In this document: positions 49,028 through 60,613 of the stretch, one piece after another
How positions within the stretch are numbered: the first letter of the stretch is position 1
Layout of the letters: every line of letters begins with the position of its first letter
Position numbers and translations under genes: made by a program
The notes under the pieces: model-generated
Seen by the model: the letters and a program-made list of their open reading frames with translations, nothing else
Databases searched by the model: none
What the model was told of the DNA's origin: nothing
From: Stenopsyche tienmushanensis
Lineage: Eukaryota; Arthropoda; Insecta; Trichoptera; Stenopsychidae
Assembly: GCA_008973525.1 (NCBI GenBank)
Contig: WACJ01000047.1
Coordinates: 1,550,001-1,614,000, forward strand
Reading direction: 5' to 3'
DNA length: 64,000 bases

Positions 49028-49231
49028 ACTGCCATTGATATATAGCATTCGTTCATTTAGAGCAGGCATGGCCAACCCAAATGATCTTGCGGGCCACTTT
49101 GACAATGCATCATAACTCCGCGGGCCGCATATAAAATTATATATCCCCATATTAGATTTAGATACACTATAGACATTTTTTTGGAGTGAAAAGTTGAAAT
49201 ATAATGAGTTATTATTATTGTGTTTACTATA

Positions 49232-50456
49232 AGGAGGACAGAAAAAAATCCAAAAAAATATTCCTTAAAGAAAACTTTTATTTAAAAAAATTTTTTCATC
49301 ATTTTTTATAACCTTTCACCTTTTGGGTGGATTTTCGATGCCATTTTTGTAAAAAAATTGTTTTTCATCGAAAAACTTTTGAAAATGGATTTTCATATCG
49401 TCAAAAGTGATGAAAATTTTATTTTGAAGGGAGTGCTCCAATGATTTAAATAGGTGATAATCAGAGGGAGCAGGAGAGATATCAGGAGAATAGTCGGGGT
49501 GAGGTAAAAGTTCAAGTCCAAGTTGCATTATTATTTCTTGGATGATTTTTGCGGAATGTGGTCGGGCATTATCCTGTTACAGTATTCTCAGTTTGTTATT
49601 AACTAACAGTGAACTTTTTTTCGAAGTTCATTTTTCATTTTCTCAAATTGTTGGCAATACAACATTACAGTAATTGTCTCACTAGGTTTTAAAAGTTCAA
49701 AGTAGAGTACACAGAAGAACTTTTTAAGGTCAAATATGGTTTTGCTATTGGAACAGCCGACTGACCTGGGGAGAGCCATTGTTTTTTCGGGTAGAATTAT
49801 TTCATAGAACCCACTTCTCGTTACAAGTTATTTTTCTTCGCTAAAAGATGTTTGTTTCTTACCTGGATAAAAGAGATGCATAGATCGTTCTTCGTTGCCC
49901 CAACGAGTTGGCATCAATGTGTGCGGAACCCAAATTCCTTGTTTTTGAATTTTACCAATGCGATGAAGATGTTCCTGTACTATTAACCATGGACAGGCAA
50001 GTTTAATCGATAATTTCGAAATGGTTTGACGAGGATCTGATTCCACTAATGACGTCAATACGTCATCATCCAATTTTAAAGACCATTCTATTTTAGGGGC
50101 AACCCTGAAATCTCTATCGCTATTTTTTTTTTCATCTATGACGTTTATTAAGTTTTAACACTTATCCATATGTATCTGTAATTGTTTTGTTATTTCTTTC
50201 TCCTTCATTTCCCGGTTAAAAAAGAACAAAATACAATGCCGTAAATGTTCTTCGTCGATTATTGGCCCTGACATTCTTAATAAACAACGGTAACAAATAA
50301 TATAAATAAAAATAGCAAATTCACGACCCCCACGATCTACTAGCATCAAAAAATATGTATTTGCTCTACTGACTCTTTCAGGGTCAGTTGGTGTCTTGAC
50401 ACAAACTGACCCTGAAAATCAGATACCTAAAAATTTTGATTTCTTTCCGGTCCTCT
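49232..50456 (-). pseudogene. Nearly full-length mariner, inactivated
   Basis: Ends AGGAGGACAG (left) and GGTCCTCT (right) are inverted and flanked by TA on both sides (49230-49231, 50457-50458), the mariner target. Minus-strand frames in order: MSGPIIDEEHLRHCILFFFN (N-terminal helix-turn-helix start, near 50270-50210), DDDVLTSLVESDPRQTISKL and GIWVPHTLM (second helix-turn-helix and WVPHxL, 50073-49828), and finally LPHPDYSPDISPAPSDYHLF with KNGIENPPKR (C-terminus with the last catalytic Asp in SDYHLF, 49528-49316). The middle is out of frame and there are stops and frameshifts. Its length of 1225 bp is close to the usual 1.3 kb. Confidence 0.9.
50376..50417. repeat. 19-bp-arm hairpin near the mariner end
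   Basis: TTTCAGGGTCAGTT...GTGT at 50376-50394 pairs with 50399-50417 across a 4-nt loop, with one mismatch. It lies between the mariner N-terminal frame and the terminal repeat at 50456. Confidence 0.6.
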
Positions 50457-51844
50457 TAATATTATTTTTAAATGTAAACATAGATAAGATAATAATATTG
50501 ATACTCAATTTACATTGTAAAGAAATATGTAAATCTAAAAATTAAATATAAGAAATACATAAATATAAATAAAATCATTAAAAATATTTTACTAGTGCGA
50601 TATTTGTTTCTCCACTCTTTCACTTAGCTTTTGGAAATCGATCTCAGTTAGGGTATTTGAGTTTATTTTAGGTGGTGGTTAAGCATTTATATTGGAGATA
50701 TTCTGGAATCGATTCAAATTCAACTTGAAAAGGAGATAATATATTTTCAAAAATTTTATTGTGCTTGTCTAACTGTAAATTACTGAATCGGCTTTCAAAA
50801 TCAGCTGTAAGTTTTCTTATTCTTTTGCATATTTAATGTAATTGTTACATTTTGATTTCTTAAATTCTTTCAACAATGGAAAGTGATGAGCGTAATTACT
50901 TTTCAATTGTGATTACTTTGGCCAGTATAAAAAAGATATATTTTCTAAAAGTGTGATGATTCTCGCGGGCCGAAAAAATATTCCAGGCGGGCCGCATGCG
51001 GCCCGCGGGCCGCGGGTTGGCCATGCCTGATTTAGAGCTTTTCCATTTCATCACAGGCCAAAATTTGAGAGCAAATGTACAAATAAAACGAATTTTGATA
51101 TGTTGATTAAATTCACATTTAAGACTGTAATAGAGCCTTCGAAATGTAGCAATATTTTGTAAGTGCCTATATATAATGACATGTGCACTTTGAAAGAAAG
51201 TTTAATGCGTGGGCATTTTATTGAGCAACTATCTATCCAAAGTGTAGGTCTGTTCGACGAATTATATAGAAATACAGTGAATGGTTCTCAATTTAGTCAA
51301 TTAATATATAGTAAATCGGTCGTCTAAAATTTACAATTGCGAGGGTCAGTTCATGCGGCACCTGATGATTTAGTTCAGTCGATTGTCAGCAAACGTTATC
51401 AAATAATATATTAAGCAGGATTAACACCCAGATATTTCGTGGGATATCGCTATCGACATTTTCGATATACATGTTGAACTACATGTATTTTGTAAAAATA
51501 TTCTACATATAAATATATATAATTTTTGCGAAAATCCTTTATTTATAAAAAGCGTTATTATGTATCGTACCTATTGTGATTTTAATCTCTCCAAATTTTA
51601 TCATTTTACATGGCTTTATGATATGCTCAGGATATAATTAGTTTAAATATATATGATTTGCCATACTCAATATTCAATGCAGCTCTTTATTAACCCTTAG
51701 CAAACTATCGTCAACAGATCGATGAGCGTTTTAACAAAAATAATTGCGAAACAAGAAAAATAGTATAATTTAAATTTATTTTATTAACAGCATATTGCAA
51801 ATTCAATTGTTGCGATTATGGCGGATGCAATATCCTTTAAATAA

Positions 51845-53045
51845 GAAGGACGGGATTAAAAACATAAACCAAGCTCCATTATTTTGTTTTGTGTTAATTG
51901 TGCAGAATGAGGCTTAGTGTTGTCTTGTTGAAGTATTTGTTGTTGACTCATAGTTTTTTTCCATATATTAGAAAGAACAAATATTTAAGTATACGTTCAG
52001 TAAATTTTATGTTGATATAAATAAAATTCGCAAAGTTCGTCGAAGAAAAGCTGGAGCAAGTATGAAATTTAGAACGTTTACTTCGATTTAACCTTAAACG
52101 CATTTTTCTCGGAACTACTTTTTCCAAGCTCATGGAAGTGCTCCTACACGCCCTAAATGAGTATTATTTATGAAATTTTACAGGCACGTGTATAATAAAC
52201 GTCTTCATCGCATAGACTACAATTATCTTAAAATATTTAACCGTTTTTATTTAACCAACAAAAAACTATAAAAAAATGTCGGTTAAAACATACTTTTTTC
52301 TTCGATCACTCACTATATTTTTATTTTTTAATATTTATTCCTAATTGTAGTCTAAGTTATAAACGATGTTATAAAAAGTGAAAATATGTTTAATTTATTT
52401 TGCTGCAAATCATCTGTCCAGGACTTAGGACTTCCATGGTGAAGAATGTCATCGCTCGTCCATCGACATATGTGGCTCTCCCCACTCGAACTACTATACT
52501 TTGTCACACTTTAAAAATACTTTTATATTCAATAAAGATCACCTAGTCAACATAAAAAATCTCAACACTCTATATTTAATACTTTTCGCATAAAAAAATG
52601 TTAAATCTCTTTTAGGCTCAACAAGGTAGAAAAGTCCCCATATTAATGATGATTTACTAATAGAAACAGGTCCTTGATATACATAAAAGTCAATGTTATT
52701 TTATGCGTAGGCTTATTATATAGTATTAACTTTTATTTGAAAGTCTCAATTCACGGCAAAAATGAGTGGTTTTTATCGTAAATCATCCCTGCTCTAAATT
52801 GACATTCTATGAAGAATCAAATTTAACTAGAAAAGGGAACCAAACATTGTTCATTTAATTTACGCATACGCCGATAGTATTCCTGAACTGTCGATTATGA
52901 TCAATCAAGCTTAATAGATCATTTTCTGATTGTTTGACGAGGATCTAACTCCATTGACTGATGACGTGGGCACATCATCATTCGATTTATGAAGTTTTCC
53001 CGATCTAAGAATGCCCATCAGATTTCTATAGCCATTTTAATTATT
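51845..53045 (-). pseudogene. Second degraded mariner, split by repeat C
   Basis: On the minus strand, 53040-52925 matches the start of the mariner at 49232-50456 (gatgatgtgcccacgtcatc, the start of the DDVxTS block). The 51955-51870 part reads ILQQDNTKPHSAQLTQNKIM, the mariner LHQDNARPHSA block that holds the second catalytic Asp. Repeat C (51957-52636) lies between the two. Large parts are unrecognisable and no ends were found. Confidence 0.65.
51957..52636 (-). repeat. Interspersed repeat C, copy 1
   Basis: Inverted copy of 57648-58312, about 0.67 kb with good conservation: agagatttaac, aatatagagtgttgag, atttgcagcaaaataaatta, aagcacttccatgagcttgg (as read on the minus strand). It interrupts the mariner remnant at 51845-53045, so it inserted later or shared in a rearrangement. 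Confidence 0.8.
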
Positions 53046-54587
53046 TTACACGCCTATGAATCTTAAAAAATTAAAAAATACCCATAAGCATGCATTTTAT
53101 TTAAAGTATTTCATTTATATTCATCCTGATCGATGAGATAAATGTTCATAATTTATTATTGGTATTGACACTGTGTATAAATAATGCCAAAAAGTAATTA
53201 AAAATAAACTGAATACATTCATAATTCTGACTTTTTAAACTAAATATGTGTTTCTTGGACTGTTTGTGTCTTGTTATAAATTGACTGTGAAAATTTTAAT
53301 ATCAAATTTTGTTGACTTTCCGGTTTCGGATCTTGTTAATTGATTAATTTTCATCTTTAATACGGTACTTTTAATTTGTTAAGCATCAATTATGATATTT
53401 GACTCAAAATAATCAGTTATGAAAGTCCTTTTTGTTATATTCTATGTCATTTTTTAAAAATATGGTTGCGTTTCTAAAGATTTTCTACTGTTCACTTAGT
53501 AGATCGAAATAGAAAGTATATTAAATTGATTGTACAGTTAAATGCACAGAAGAAATATAATATGGATTCCTTACAATGTGTCAGAATCGCTCTAAATATC
53601 AAATTCCGTATCAGTATTTACTATGAATTTCATATTAGAAAGTGTAAAAATGATTCAAAACGAAAAAAAAACTTTCTGTGACTTCGTCTGATTCGCCCTT
53701 ATTTTTCCAACTTTTTCAATCCGTAGACTGAATTATGTATAATGAGCATTCGTTAAACAAGTTTTAAATATTTATTCAATTATGAAATCTATCGAGTATT
53801 GAAAACCACCTGTTCAATAAAATATTGTACAAGTCTTGATGGCAACGATGCAAGACTATAACGTGTCCGAAACGTTAGCAGATTTACCTTTTAATAACTT
53901 CATCACCCACTCAAATCTCTCTCAAAGTTCTGTCAAAAATTTCTCAACAATCGTTACCAAATTAGAACGCTTTGTCCATTTTAAGTATTACAAAATTTTA
54001 GTTGATGTTAAAAATATTTTTATATTATGAATAAGAGCTGTTATTTAATACAGCTGTTTTCGACTTTGGCGATGGTATTGGGTGTGCATAAGAATGTTGT
54101 GTATTAGGATATCCCAAGCCATGTTCCGCGTAAAGCTAAAAGTGTTCCTGTAAAACCTGGAATGGTTTACACGAAAGTGTATATATTATGAGGAAATGAC
54201 AAAATAACCAAACTTAATGATATTCTCGGATAAATGCCAAAATTGTGAGACCGGTTGACCATGCTAATAAAGATTGTTCACAAATTCAAGTTCAAAGAAC
54301 ATGGGACCCTCCACTGACCCGAGCTGTTTATTGACCCTGCTATTCGGGGCCATGCCAGTCCGCACAACAAAAGTGCACGCTAGGGTGCAAAAACTGAAAA
54401 ACTTTAAATCATATTCTGCGAAGACCCGTTATTTCTCCACTATAATAAATAGTTTTATGATATATATATTGTATTTATGATATATATATTTTCAAACTGT
54501 TTGAAAAAAAAAACCGGGTATTCGATCGCGTTTTTAAGTTTTTTAAAGGTAAAATTATAATATTATATATTTTTTTATCTTTTCCCG
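53046..54587. other. Intergenic, nothing recognised
   Basis: AT-rich. Open frames at 53836-54030 and 54274-54480 show no family signature. A GC-richer strip near 54100-54400 may be old repeat. Confidence 0.45.
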
Positions 54588-54662
54588 ATATTTCGAACCT
54601 CCGTCGGGTTCATTATCAACTTTTAATCCTTGATAATGAACTCGATAGGTGGTTCGAAATAT
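54588..54662. repeat. Long imperfect hairpin (MITE-like terminus)
   Basis: Left arm 54588-54619 and right arm 54630-54662 are near-complementary over about 32 nt with a 10-nt loop. Perfect parts are atatttcgaacc / ggttcgaaatat and ttcattatcaa / ttgataatgaa. The gatatttcgaacctcc motif also occurs at 23618-23633, where the other arm is missing. Confidence 0.65.
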
Positions 54663-55990
54663 TGGACAAAGGTAAAAGGTAAGGAACAAGGTGTTTGAGC
54701 TCCGCTCGCGACCCCAGGGGAGTCTACTGACTGCCAGGTGGAGGAGGGGCCTCTAACGAAGTCATAGAAGGCCCCAGGAATGCATTGTTCTCCAAATGTA
54801 TTGCAAAAAACCCTGAATGTCATAAAGTTGAAGGAAGCGGTCACAAGGTTTTCGTGTATAACCGGTCCAAACTTTGGACCGCTGACACATCAAAATAGCG
54901 CCCCGCGATCGGATGGCATGCCTGGACATGTCCACAGAACATGATCTGTGTTTCCTGGACTGGATTTTTTTCCTGGATTGGATTTCCGCATGGGCAATGC
55001 GAGAATTGGGAAATCCTGAATTTGTGAAGAGAAGTCCTAAGCCGCCTTTGTGCTGTGAGGAACTGGGACGTCCAGTAATTCAGGACGACCCAGCGAAATC
55101 GCATGCGGTACTTAACGCTATGAAAGAACAGCAAGATGTGGTGGCTGGAAGTAGTCCTATCGTTCTCGGCTACAAACCTGAACACTATGAGGAACGCCTT
55201 GGTGCGCATGCATGAGGAGCGATTATTGTCCTCTTAGCAGGTGCCAACCGCATAAGCGGCAATACTGACGAAAATACCCATCAAAAGAGGACGGCTTTCT
55301 TCCGCTCCAGTCGCTGGTCGAGATCCTCGCCATTCTACCGAAGGCGTCTGCGGCTTTTGCAACCACGACAGACGCCCCTTTAGAAGGAGACCAAGCGACT
55401 TGGATGCCGAGAGCTTAAGTTTGTTCAAACGATTCCAGCCTCTGATCATTTTCAGGGCGTCGCTAGCCAGCGATTCAACCTAGGTTCTCGTTATGGCCTT
55501 TACCAGCAGGGTGAGGTTGAACAACTCACACCCCATCAGTAGTTCTAGGTCGAATATGTCGTTCAGACGTTTCACAGGACCGGTGCGAGAACCGAGCCCT
55601 GTGGACTACACATGCTTAGCCTTCTGACCGTGATCTCGTCACTCGCTTGGGCAACAACGGATATGTTCTCGAAATACGACCTAATGAGAGCCATCAGTTT
55701 GGACGGGACTCCTATCAATGCGGTTGATACCTAGAGTCTTGCGCCTGCCCAGGGCCTTGAACACAGCAGCTATTTCTTCTTGCTTTGGAAGCTACATGTC
55801 GCCCTCGCTTGTCACATTCTGTCTAGTTAGCAGTATGAGCTTGTGTTCGACGTAGTCCTTATCAGTCATTCGGAGTTCGGGCATTTTATGTCCTAGATGG
55901 GCTTACTCTCTTTCTCGCTCAGGGATACTGCTCTATAGCCTTCGTCTGTTTGTTGGTGAACTCACGCCAGGATGCCATTTTGGCCTTGCC
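54663..55990 (-). pseudogene. R1-clade retrotransposon remnant (RT domain)
   Basis: The minus strand between about 55990 and 55234 reads MASWREFTNKQTKAI in the thumb-proximal lead, CSPQGSVLAPVL (RT box), NDIFDLELLMGCELFNLTLL, then ALKMIRGWNRLNKLKLSASK and SLGLLLKGR. This is the R1-clade order of PQGS box, (missing) ADD region and the NxxKLSxSKS-LLKGR segment. The catalytic ADD stretch is not recognisable and stops are frequent. The 54663-55230 part is GC-rich and open on both strands; it may be another part of the element but has no motif I can name. Confidence 0.7.
54842..54920 (+). repeat. Repeat E, copy 2, with conserved hairpin
   Basis: Matches 36443-36520. The core at 54863-54881 is a perfect inverted repeat CGGTCCAAA / TTTGGACCG around one central base. 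Confidence 0.6.
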
Positions 55991-57647
55991 GATCGCGTTT
56001 TTGTACACGCCCGAAGTTCAAAGAAAAGCTTTAATGTACGTTCTAAATTTTAAGCATACTAAATTCTGGAGGAAATAAGTCTGCGGGAATATTATCTTTT
56101 CCACAAGTACGCCTATTATTAACATTTTATTAAATTCAGATTAAAACTATTCGTAAATTATCCGCATGGCTTTAACATTGGCCTATATATAATACAAGAT
56201 GCGGAAGGGAAATTGTTTTATTTTAAAAATGAATAACACAAACAGTATAGGTCAGTTTAATTCTGTTTCTACGTTATAGAGAATCATCTTGGGTTCAAAT
56301 CTACAGAAGGCGCGGCTGGCGATCACATTTTTAAAAACATGTATGCGCCATGAAAAACCATATTGAAATGGTCAGTAATAGCCCCATAAAAGGTATTGCT
56401 GAAAGCCATCTCAAAAAAAAATAAAATAAATAAGAGATAAATTGCTCTTATGAGACAAAATATTTAGGGGATTTAAAAAAACTCCTCTGCTATATTTAAT
56501 GAAAATTAAGGAAGACAAACAGAATTTGCGTGTTGCAGGAAAGGATTGGGAAACTACTTTTTATACTATAAAAAGCATTTGAACTCATTAATTGTAGTTT
56601 AAATCATGACCTGTGAAGGTACTTGTGTTTTCTTGATCAATCGTTGATTAAAATTGGTCATAGATTTTTATTCAGCCAAATAGTTTTATTTTGCTTATTA
56701 AAATATTGCTACAGCATAAATATTTTTTTCGGGTTTGAAGACGCTTTTAGATTGATTTTTTATTTGTGGATATATAGCGATTTAGTGTGGTGGAAATATT
56801 ATTTATTGAATTGATATAAATTCAAAATAGATTCAATATAAATTCACTAGAGCAAGACTGCATTAATATGTAAGAAATTTAATAACGCAAATATGCATAA
56901 AGCATCTTGATAATTGCTACTTAGACATCCTGTTTGATATCATCATGTATTATATTCTCAGACGTTCTCCCAGTTTCAGACTAGTTTTATGCATCAGGGA
57001 ATTTATTATCAGCTGGGAACCTTTAAGATACTTCCAATATACTTCTTCCGAAGAATCTGCTTAAGATTCTAATTCATGGCCTCAATACATTTCTCGAGGG
57101 TAATGAACTGCGTTCAAGCTGGTTACAAATTGTGCATGCGTGAAGCGCTGCATTTTTTTTTATCTCGCCAATGTTATGTTGGCATATTAAAATACTCGTA
57201 TTATTATAATTATAAAACACATAAAGATGTTATAAACCTTTTCTTAGGAATCGTTAAAGGGTTTGAGAAATATTGATTCGAGGATGTGGTTAAGAATTAG
57301 TGGTATTTATTTTGCGGTAGAAAATTTGGGAAATGATAAAATGACAGCTGGTACGCAGATAGTATATAATATCATTCTTTAATAACAACCAATGTTTTAA
57401 AACTTTAGCGGTAAAATAAATCTGGGAGATTGGAAGTATTAATCTTTCTAATCCATTGTCTTGATCTAGGTTTATGCTGATTTCCTGAAGTTCAAAATAT
57501 AATTACCAAGGCTTGGGTTCGAAGCCACTGAAACGATTATCATAGTCATACAGGGCGGCTTATAAGTAATTAGAATTGCAACAATAATTAATAAATGATT
57601 TATAAATAATGATATTTTTTTTAATCATTCATAAATTCTCTTCTACC
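55991..57647. other. Intergenic, nothing recognised
   Basis: AT-rich non-coding sequence. The short + frames at 56623-56814 and 57076-57276 lack any family signature. Confidence 0.45.
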
Positions 57648-58312
57648 TTAACGTTTCTACTCTTGTTGAGCCTAAAAGAGATTTAACATTTTTTCATGCA
57701 AAAAGTATTAAATATAGAGTGTTGATATTTTTCATGTTGACTAGGCGATCTTTATTGAATATAAAAGTATTTTTAAAGTATGACAAAGTATAGTATTTGG
57801 AGTGGGGAGAGCCACATATGTCGATGGATGAGCGATGACATTATTTACCATGGAAGTCCTAAGTCCTGGACAGATGATTTGCAGCAAAATAAATTAAACA
57901 TATTTTCACTTTTTATAACATCGTATATAACTTAGACTACAATTAGAAAAGTAATATTAAAAAATAAAAATATAGTGAGTTATCGAAGAAAAAAGTATGT
58001 TTTTACCAACTTTTTTTATAGTTTTTTGTTCATTAAATAAAAACTGTTAAATATTTTTAGACAATTCTAGTCTATACGATGAAAAAGTCTATTATACACG
58101 TATCTGCTAAATTTCATAAAGAATTCTCATCTAAAGCGTGTGGGAAGCACTTCCATGAGCTTGGAAAAAGTAGTTCCGAGAAAAACAAGTTTAAAGCTAC
58201 TCCTCTCTTCAGATTTGCGAAGCGCAGCTTCTCCTCATCGGCCTATAACTTTGCGAATTTCATTTATATCGACTTGAAATAAACATCGGTTCTTTCCGAT
58301 ATACGAAGATTT
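57648..58312 (+). repeat. Interspersed repeat C, copy 2
   Basis: Inverted partner of 51957-52636. The open frame at 58079-58282 is inside the repeat and has a counterpart in the other copy, but no recognised motif. Confidence 0.8.
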
Positions 58313-58647
58313 TTTTTAATCAACAAGCTAAAAACGTCCCTTAAATTCCTATTCTAATGGAATACCATGCGAAACTACCACATGAAAAATTATTTTTATA
58401 GAAATGTCTCTCATGAAGACCTCATAAAGTCCATTCAATTTCAAAGATGAAGCTTAAGCTTTATCATGTATTCATACAGATTTAAAACCCCATAAGCGTC
58501 CTTTTTTAATTTTAATATCCTTCCGGCATATTATATCTGCAATAGACCAATCTTCAAAAATGAATGAAAAGATCGATGATAAGGCATGATCATTGATGAA
58601 CTAATAACTTCATTGTCGTTTTACGTATCTTATCTTTATTGCATAGG

Positions 58648-58654
58648 TATAAAA
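58648..58654 (+). promoter_or_regulatory. Candidate TATA box for gene 3
   Basis: TATAAAA in the context cataggTATAAAAcgcc, GC-flanked and 131 bp before the candidate start codon at 58785. A TTTCAACAC about 30 bp downstream could serve as an initiator. In an AT-rich genome such matches are common, so this is weak. Confidence 0.25.
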
Positions 58655-58784
58655 CGCCAAGTTTTTGTTACAGGTAAATTTCAACACAGAAAGAACACAC
58701 AAAAGCCGAACGCATCGTGGGCTTTTGTTTAAAGTTACGCAATTAGGATATTCAAAAAGGAAAATATCCTAATAAAAATTCACA

Positions 58785-58796
58785 ATGGTGGCAAAG
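58785..58796 (+). CDS. Candidate 4-codon first coding exon of gene 3
   Basis: cacaATGGTGGCAAAG|gtattt gives M-V-A-K and a GT donor in phase 0, which would join in frame to the exon at 60614. The start context (A at -3, G at +4) is good, and a TATA-like box lies upstream. With only four codons, chance is a real alternative. Translation could instead begin at the ATG at 61850. Confidence 0.35.
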
Positions 58797-60613
58797 GTAT
58801 TTATGAGATTTATTTTAATTTTTATATACGTTATAACATTGATATTGATATATTTATATATGTATTTGAAAATATACATTGTTTCAACTTTGATTGCCGA
58901 GGAAAATCTTTTCCTTGTTGTTGATTTAACACGGTTCAACGTCAATCACACTGTTCTACATTTCTGCGATCAATTTATTGTTTAGACCATATAATTATGT
59001 CAAGACAGTTTCTTTAAAAAATAACATACGTATGACAACAAATATTCAATGTATGACAGCCATCATACGTGGCTGGATCAAATTGTCGAATTTATAACAA
59101 AATTCACGCGGTACCAATTTGCTGTCCGAAGAATTGATTGACGGTTCTTCCGGGTAAAATTATTGTGTTGGAAATCTTTTCGATTGGGCGTTTGTTTCGA
59201 TTGTGGCCACTCATTTTAGACATACAAATACGCTATTTTTGCTTATTTTATTGGCGCTTAATATTGGCATTGACATTGGTCTGCAATGATTGGAGACGTT
59301 AGACCCTTGTAATGAATTTGTGATTGTTCAACATTTAGTATTTGTCGCTTATTGATGTCATTACCGTCACATAATCAATTGATTCGTCAATGGAAGATAG
59401 TTGTGTGTGATGTAACACGTTCCCAACCCCATTTGAATCCGTTTATTTTAAATAGATAAACATGAATTGTTATACATTATAAAAAAATGTATTCAAATAT
59501 ATTTCATTAAATGTTTCCAAATATTTTATGATTTGGTTCCTGGGCTCTTATTTCAAAAGTTCGGGTTCAAATAAATTCACAACTCATTTATAGAATATTT
59601 TTCCGTTATATAAAAAATTAGCCATATCTGAAAAAATCTACCATGGGAATCGCCAATATTTAATAACAGATATGGTACGTACCAACAACTAAATATTGTT
59701 GATGAAGAATCACAATTTAAACATTCTGATTTCCTACGAATAACATTTTTATGAACACACATGAGTTTTAGTTACAGTACATAGAATACAGTAAAATATC
59801 AATTTATGATTATTCAAAGTTTGAGAATGAAACTAATACTGATACGATAGTTTATAATGAAGAATTAGTGTTAATTTTGATTAGAATTGAACCTGGAAAA
59901 GTTAATACAAAATTAGACTCCGCCCTGGCTTCCCAACAATCTTTCCAGATAAATTTTATCTGGATATAACTCAGTAGATAAAGCTAATAAGCTGACAGTG
60001 AGAGATCATTGTATGAATTCATTTCGGATTAATTTTGTTAATTCAGATTGTATCTGAATTAATGCTAATTTATAATTATAAATTTATTTTACAATATTGA
60101 TTAATATCTTTGTCAAACTTTTGCGCAGTTTGAGAACTAATCCGCAACTGATTAAAGCCAATAAAAAAATAATAGGAAAGAATTTCTGTATGTACAAAAA
60201 CGGTAGAAAACACTACATTTTATCAGATTTTTACAGATTGCGGTTGTAGTTTTGGATGATAAACGATCTTTTAACAATGAAATTGATTGAGATGATTTTG
60301 CAAAGTCATTGGGTGACTTTTTGTTTTTCCATTTGATAAAGATATCAAGATACTTATCTTAATTGTTAAAGATGCTCATATTTCGATTTGATCAAATTGA
60401 TTGAATTCCGATAGATTTTTCGCCTATTGTTGTATTTATGCGACGATGAATATTTTGATTAGCGGCTGGGAATGTGTTGAGATGATGAAATTTCGATCGG
60501 AGATTTCATGATTTGTTTTAAATTAAAAGAACTGGACTGTTGGCTTTTCAACAATTGACCAGAGGAAATTTCCATTTTGATCTAATGAAATGTATTTACT
60601 GTTATCTTCGTAG
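58797..60613. other. Gene 3 upstream region or first intron
   Basis: AT-rich sequence without a recognised gene. Two perfect hairpins lie close together at 59945-59963 (CCAGATAAA/TTTATCTGG) and 60038-60062 (11-bp arms). Confidence 0.4.

Larger units (their letters stand above)
49063..51029. mobile_element. hAT-type element, 1967 bp, containing a mariner
   Basis: A perfect 8-bp target duplication ATTTAGAG (49055-49062 and 51030-51037) encloses inverted termini CAGGCATGGCCAACCC and GGGTTGGCCATGCCTG, with subterminal GGCCCGC motifs. After removing the mariner at 49232-50456, the remaining interior corresponds to the 645-bp MITE at 25269-25913 (shared gatacactatag, gtaattacttttcaattg, gcgatatttgtttctccact). 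The element is therefore a MITE-like hAT of about 740 bp with a later mariner insertion. Confidence 0.92.

Noticed and set aside
54841..55209. Overlapping 100-122 codon frames on both strands
   Set aside because: GC-rich repeat sequence next to an R1 RT remnant and over repeat E. Neither protein has a recognised motif.
58079..58282. 67-codon + frame with basic, serine-rich product
   Set aside because: It lies inside interspersed repeat C and is not preserved in frame in the inverted copy.
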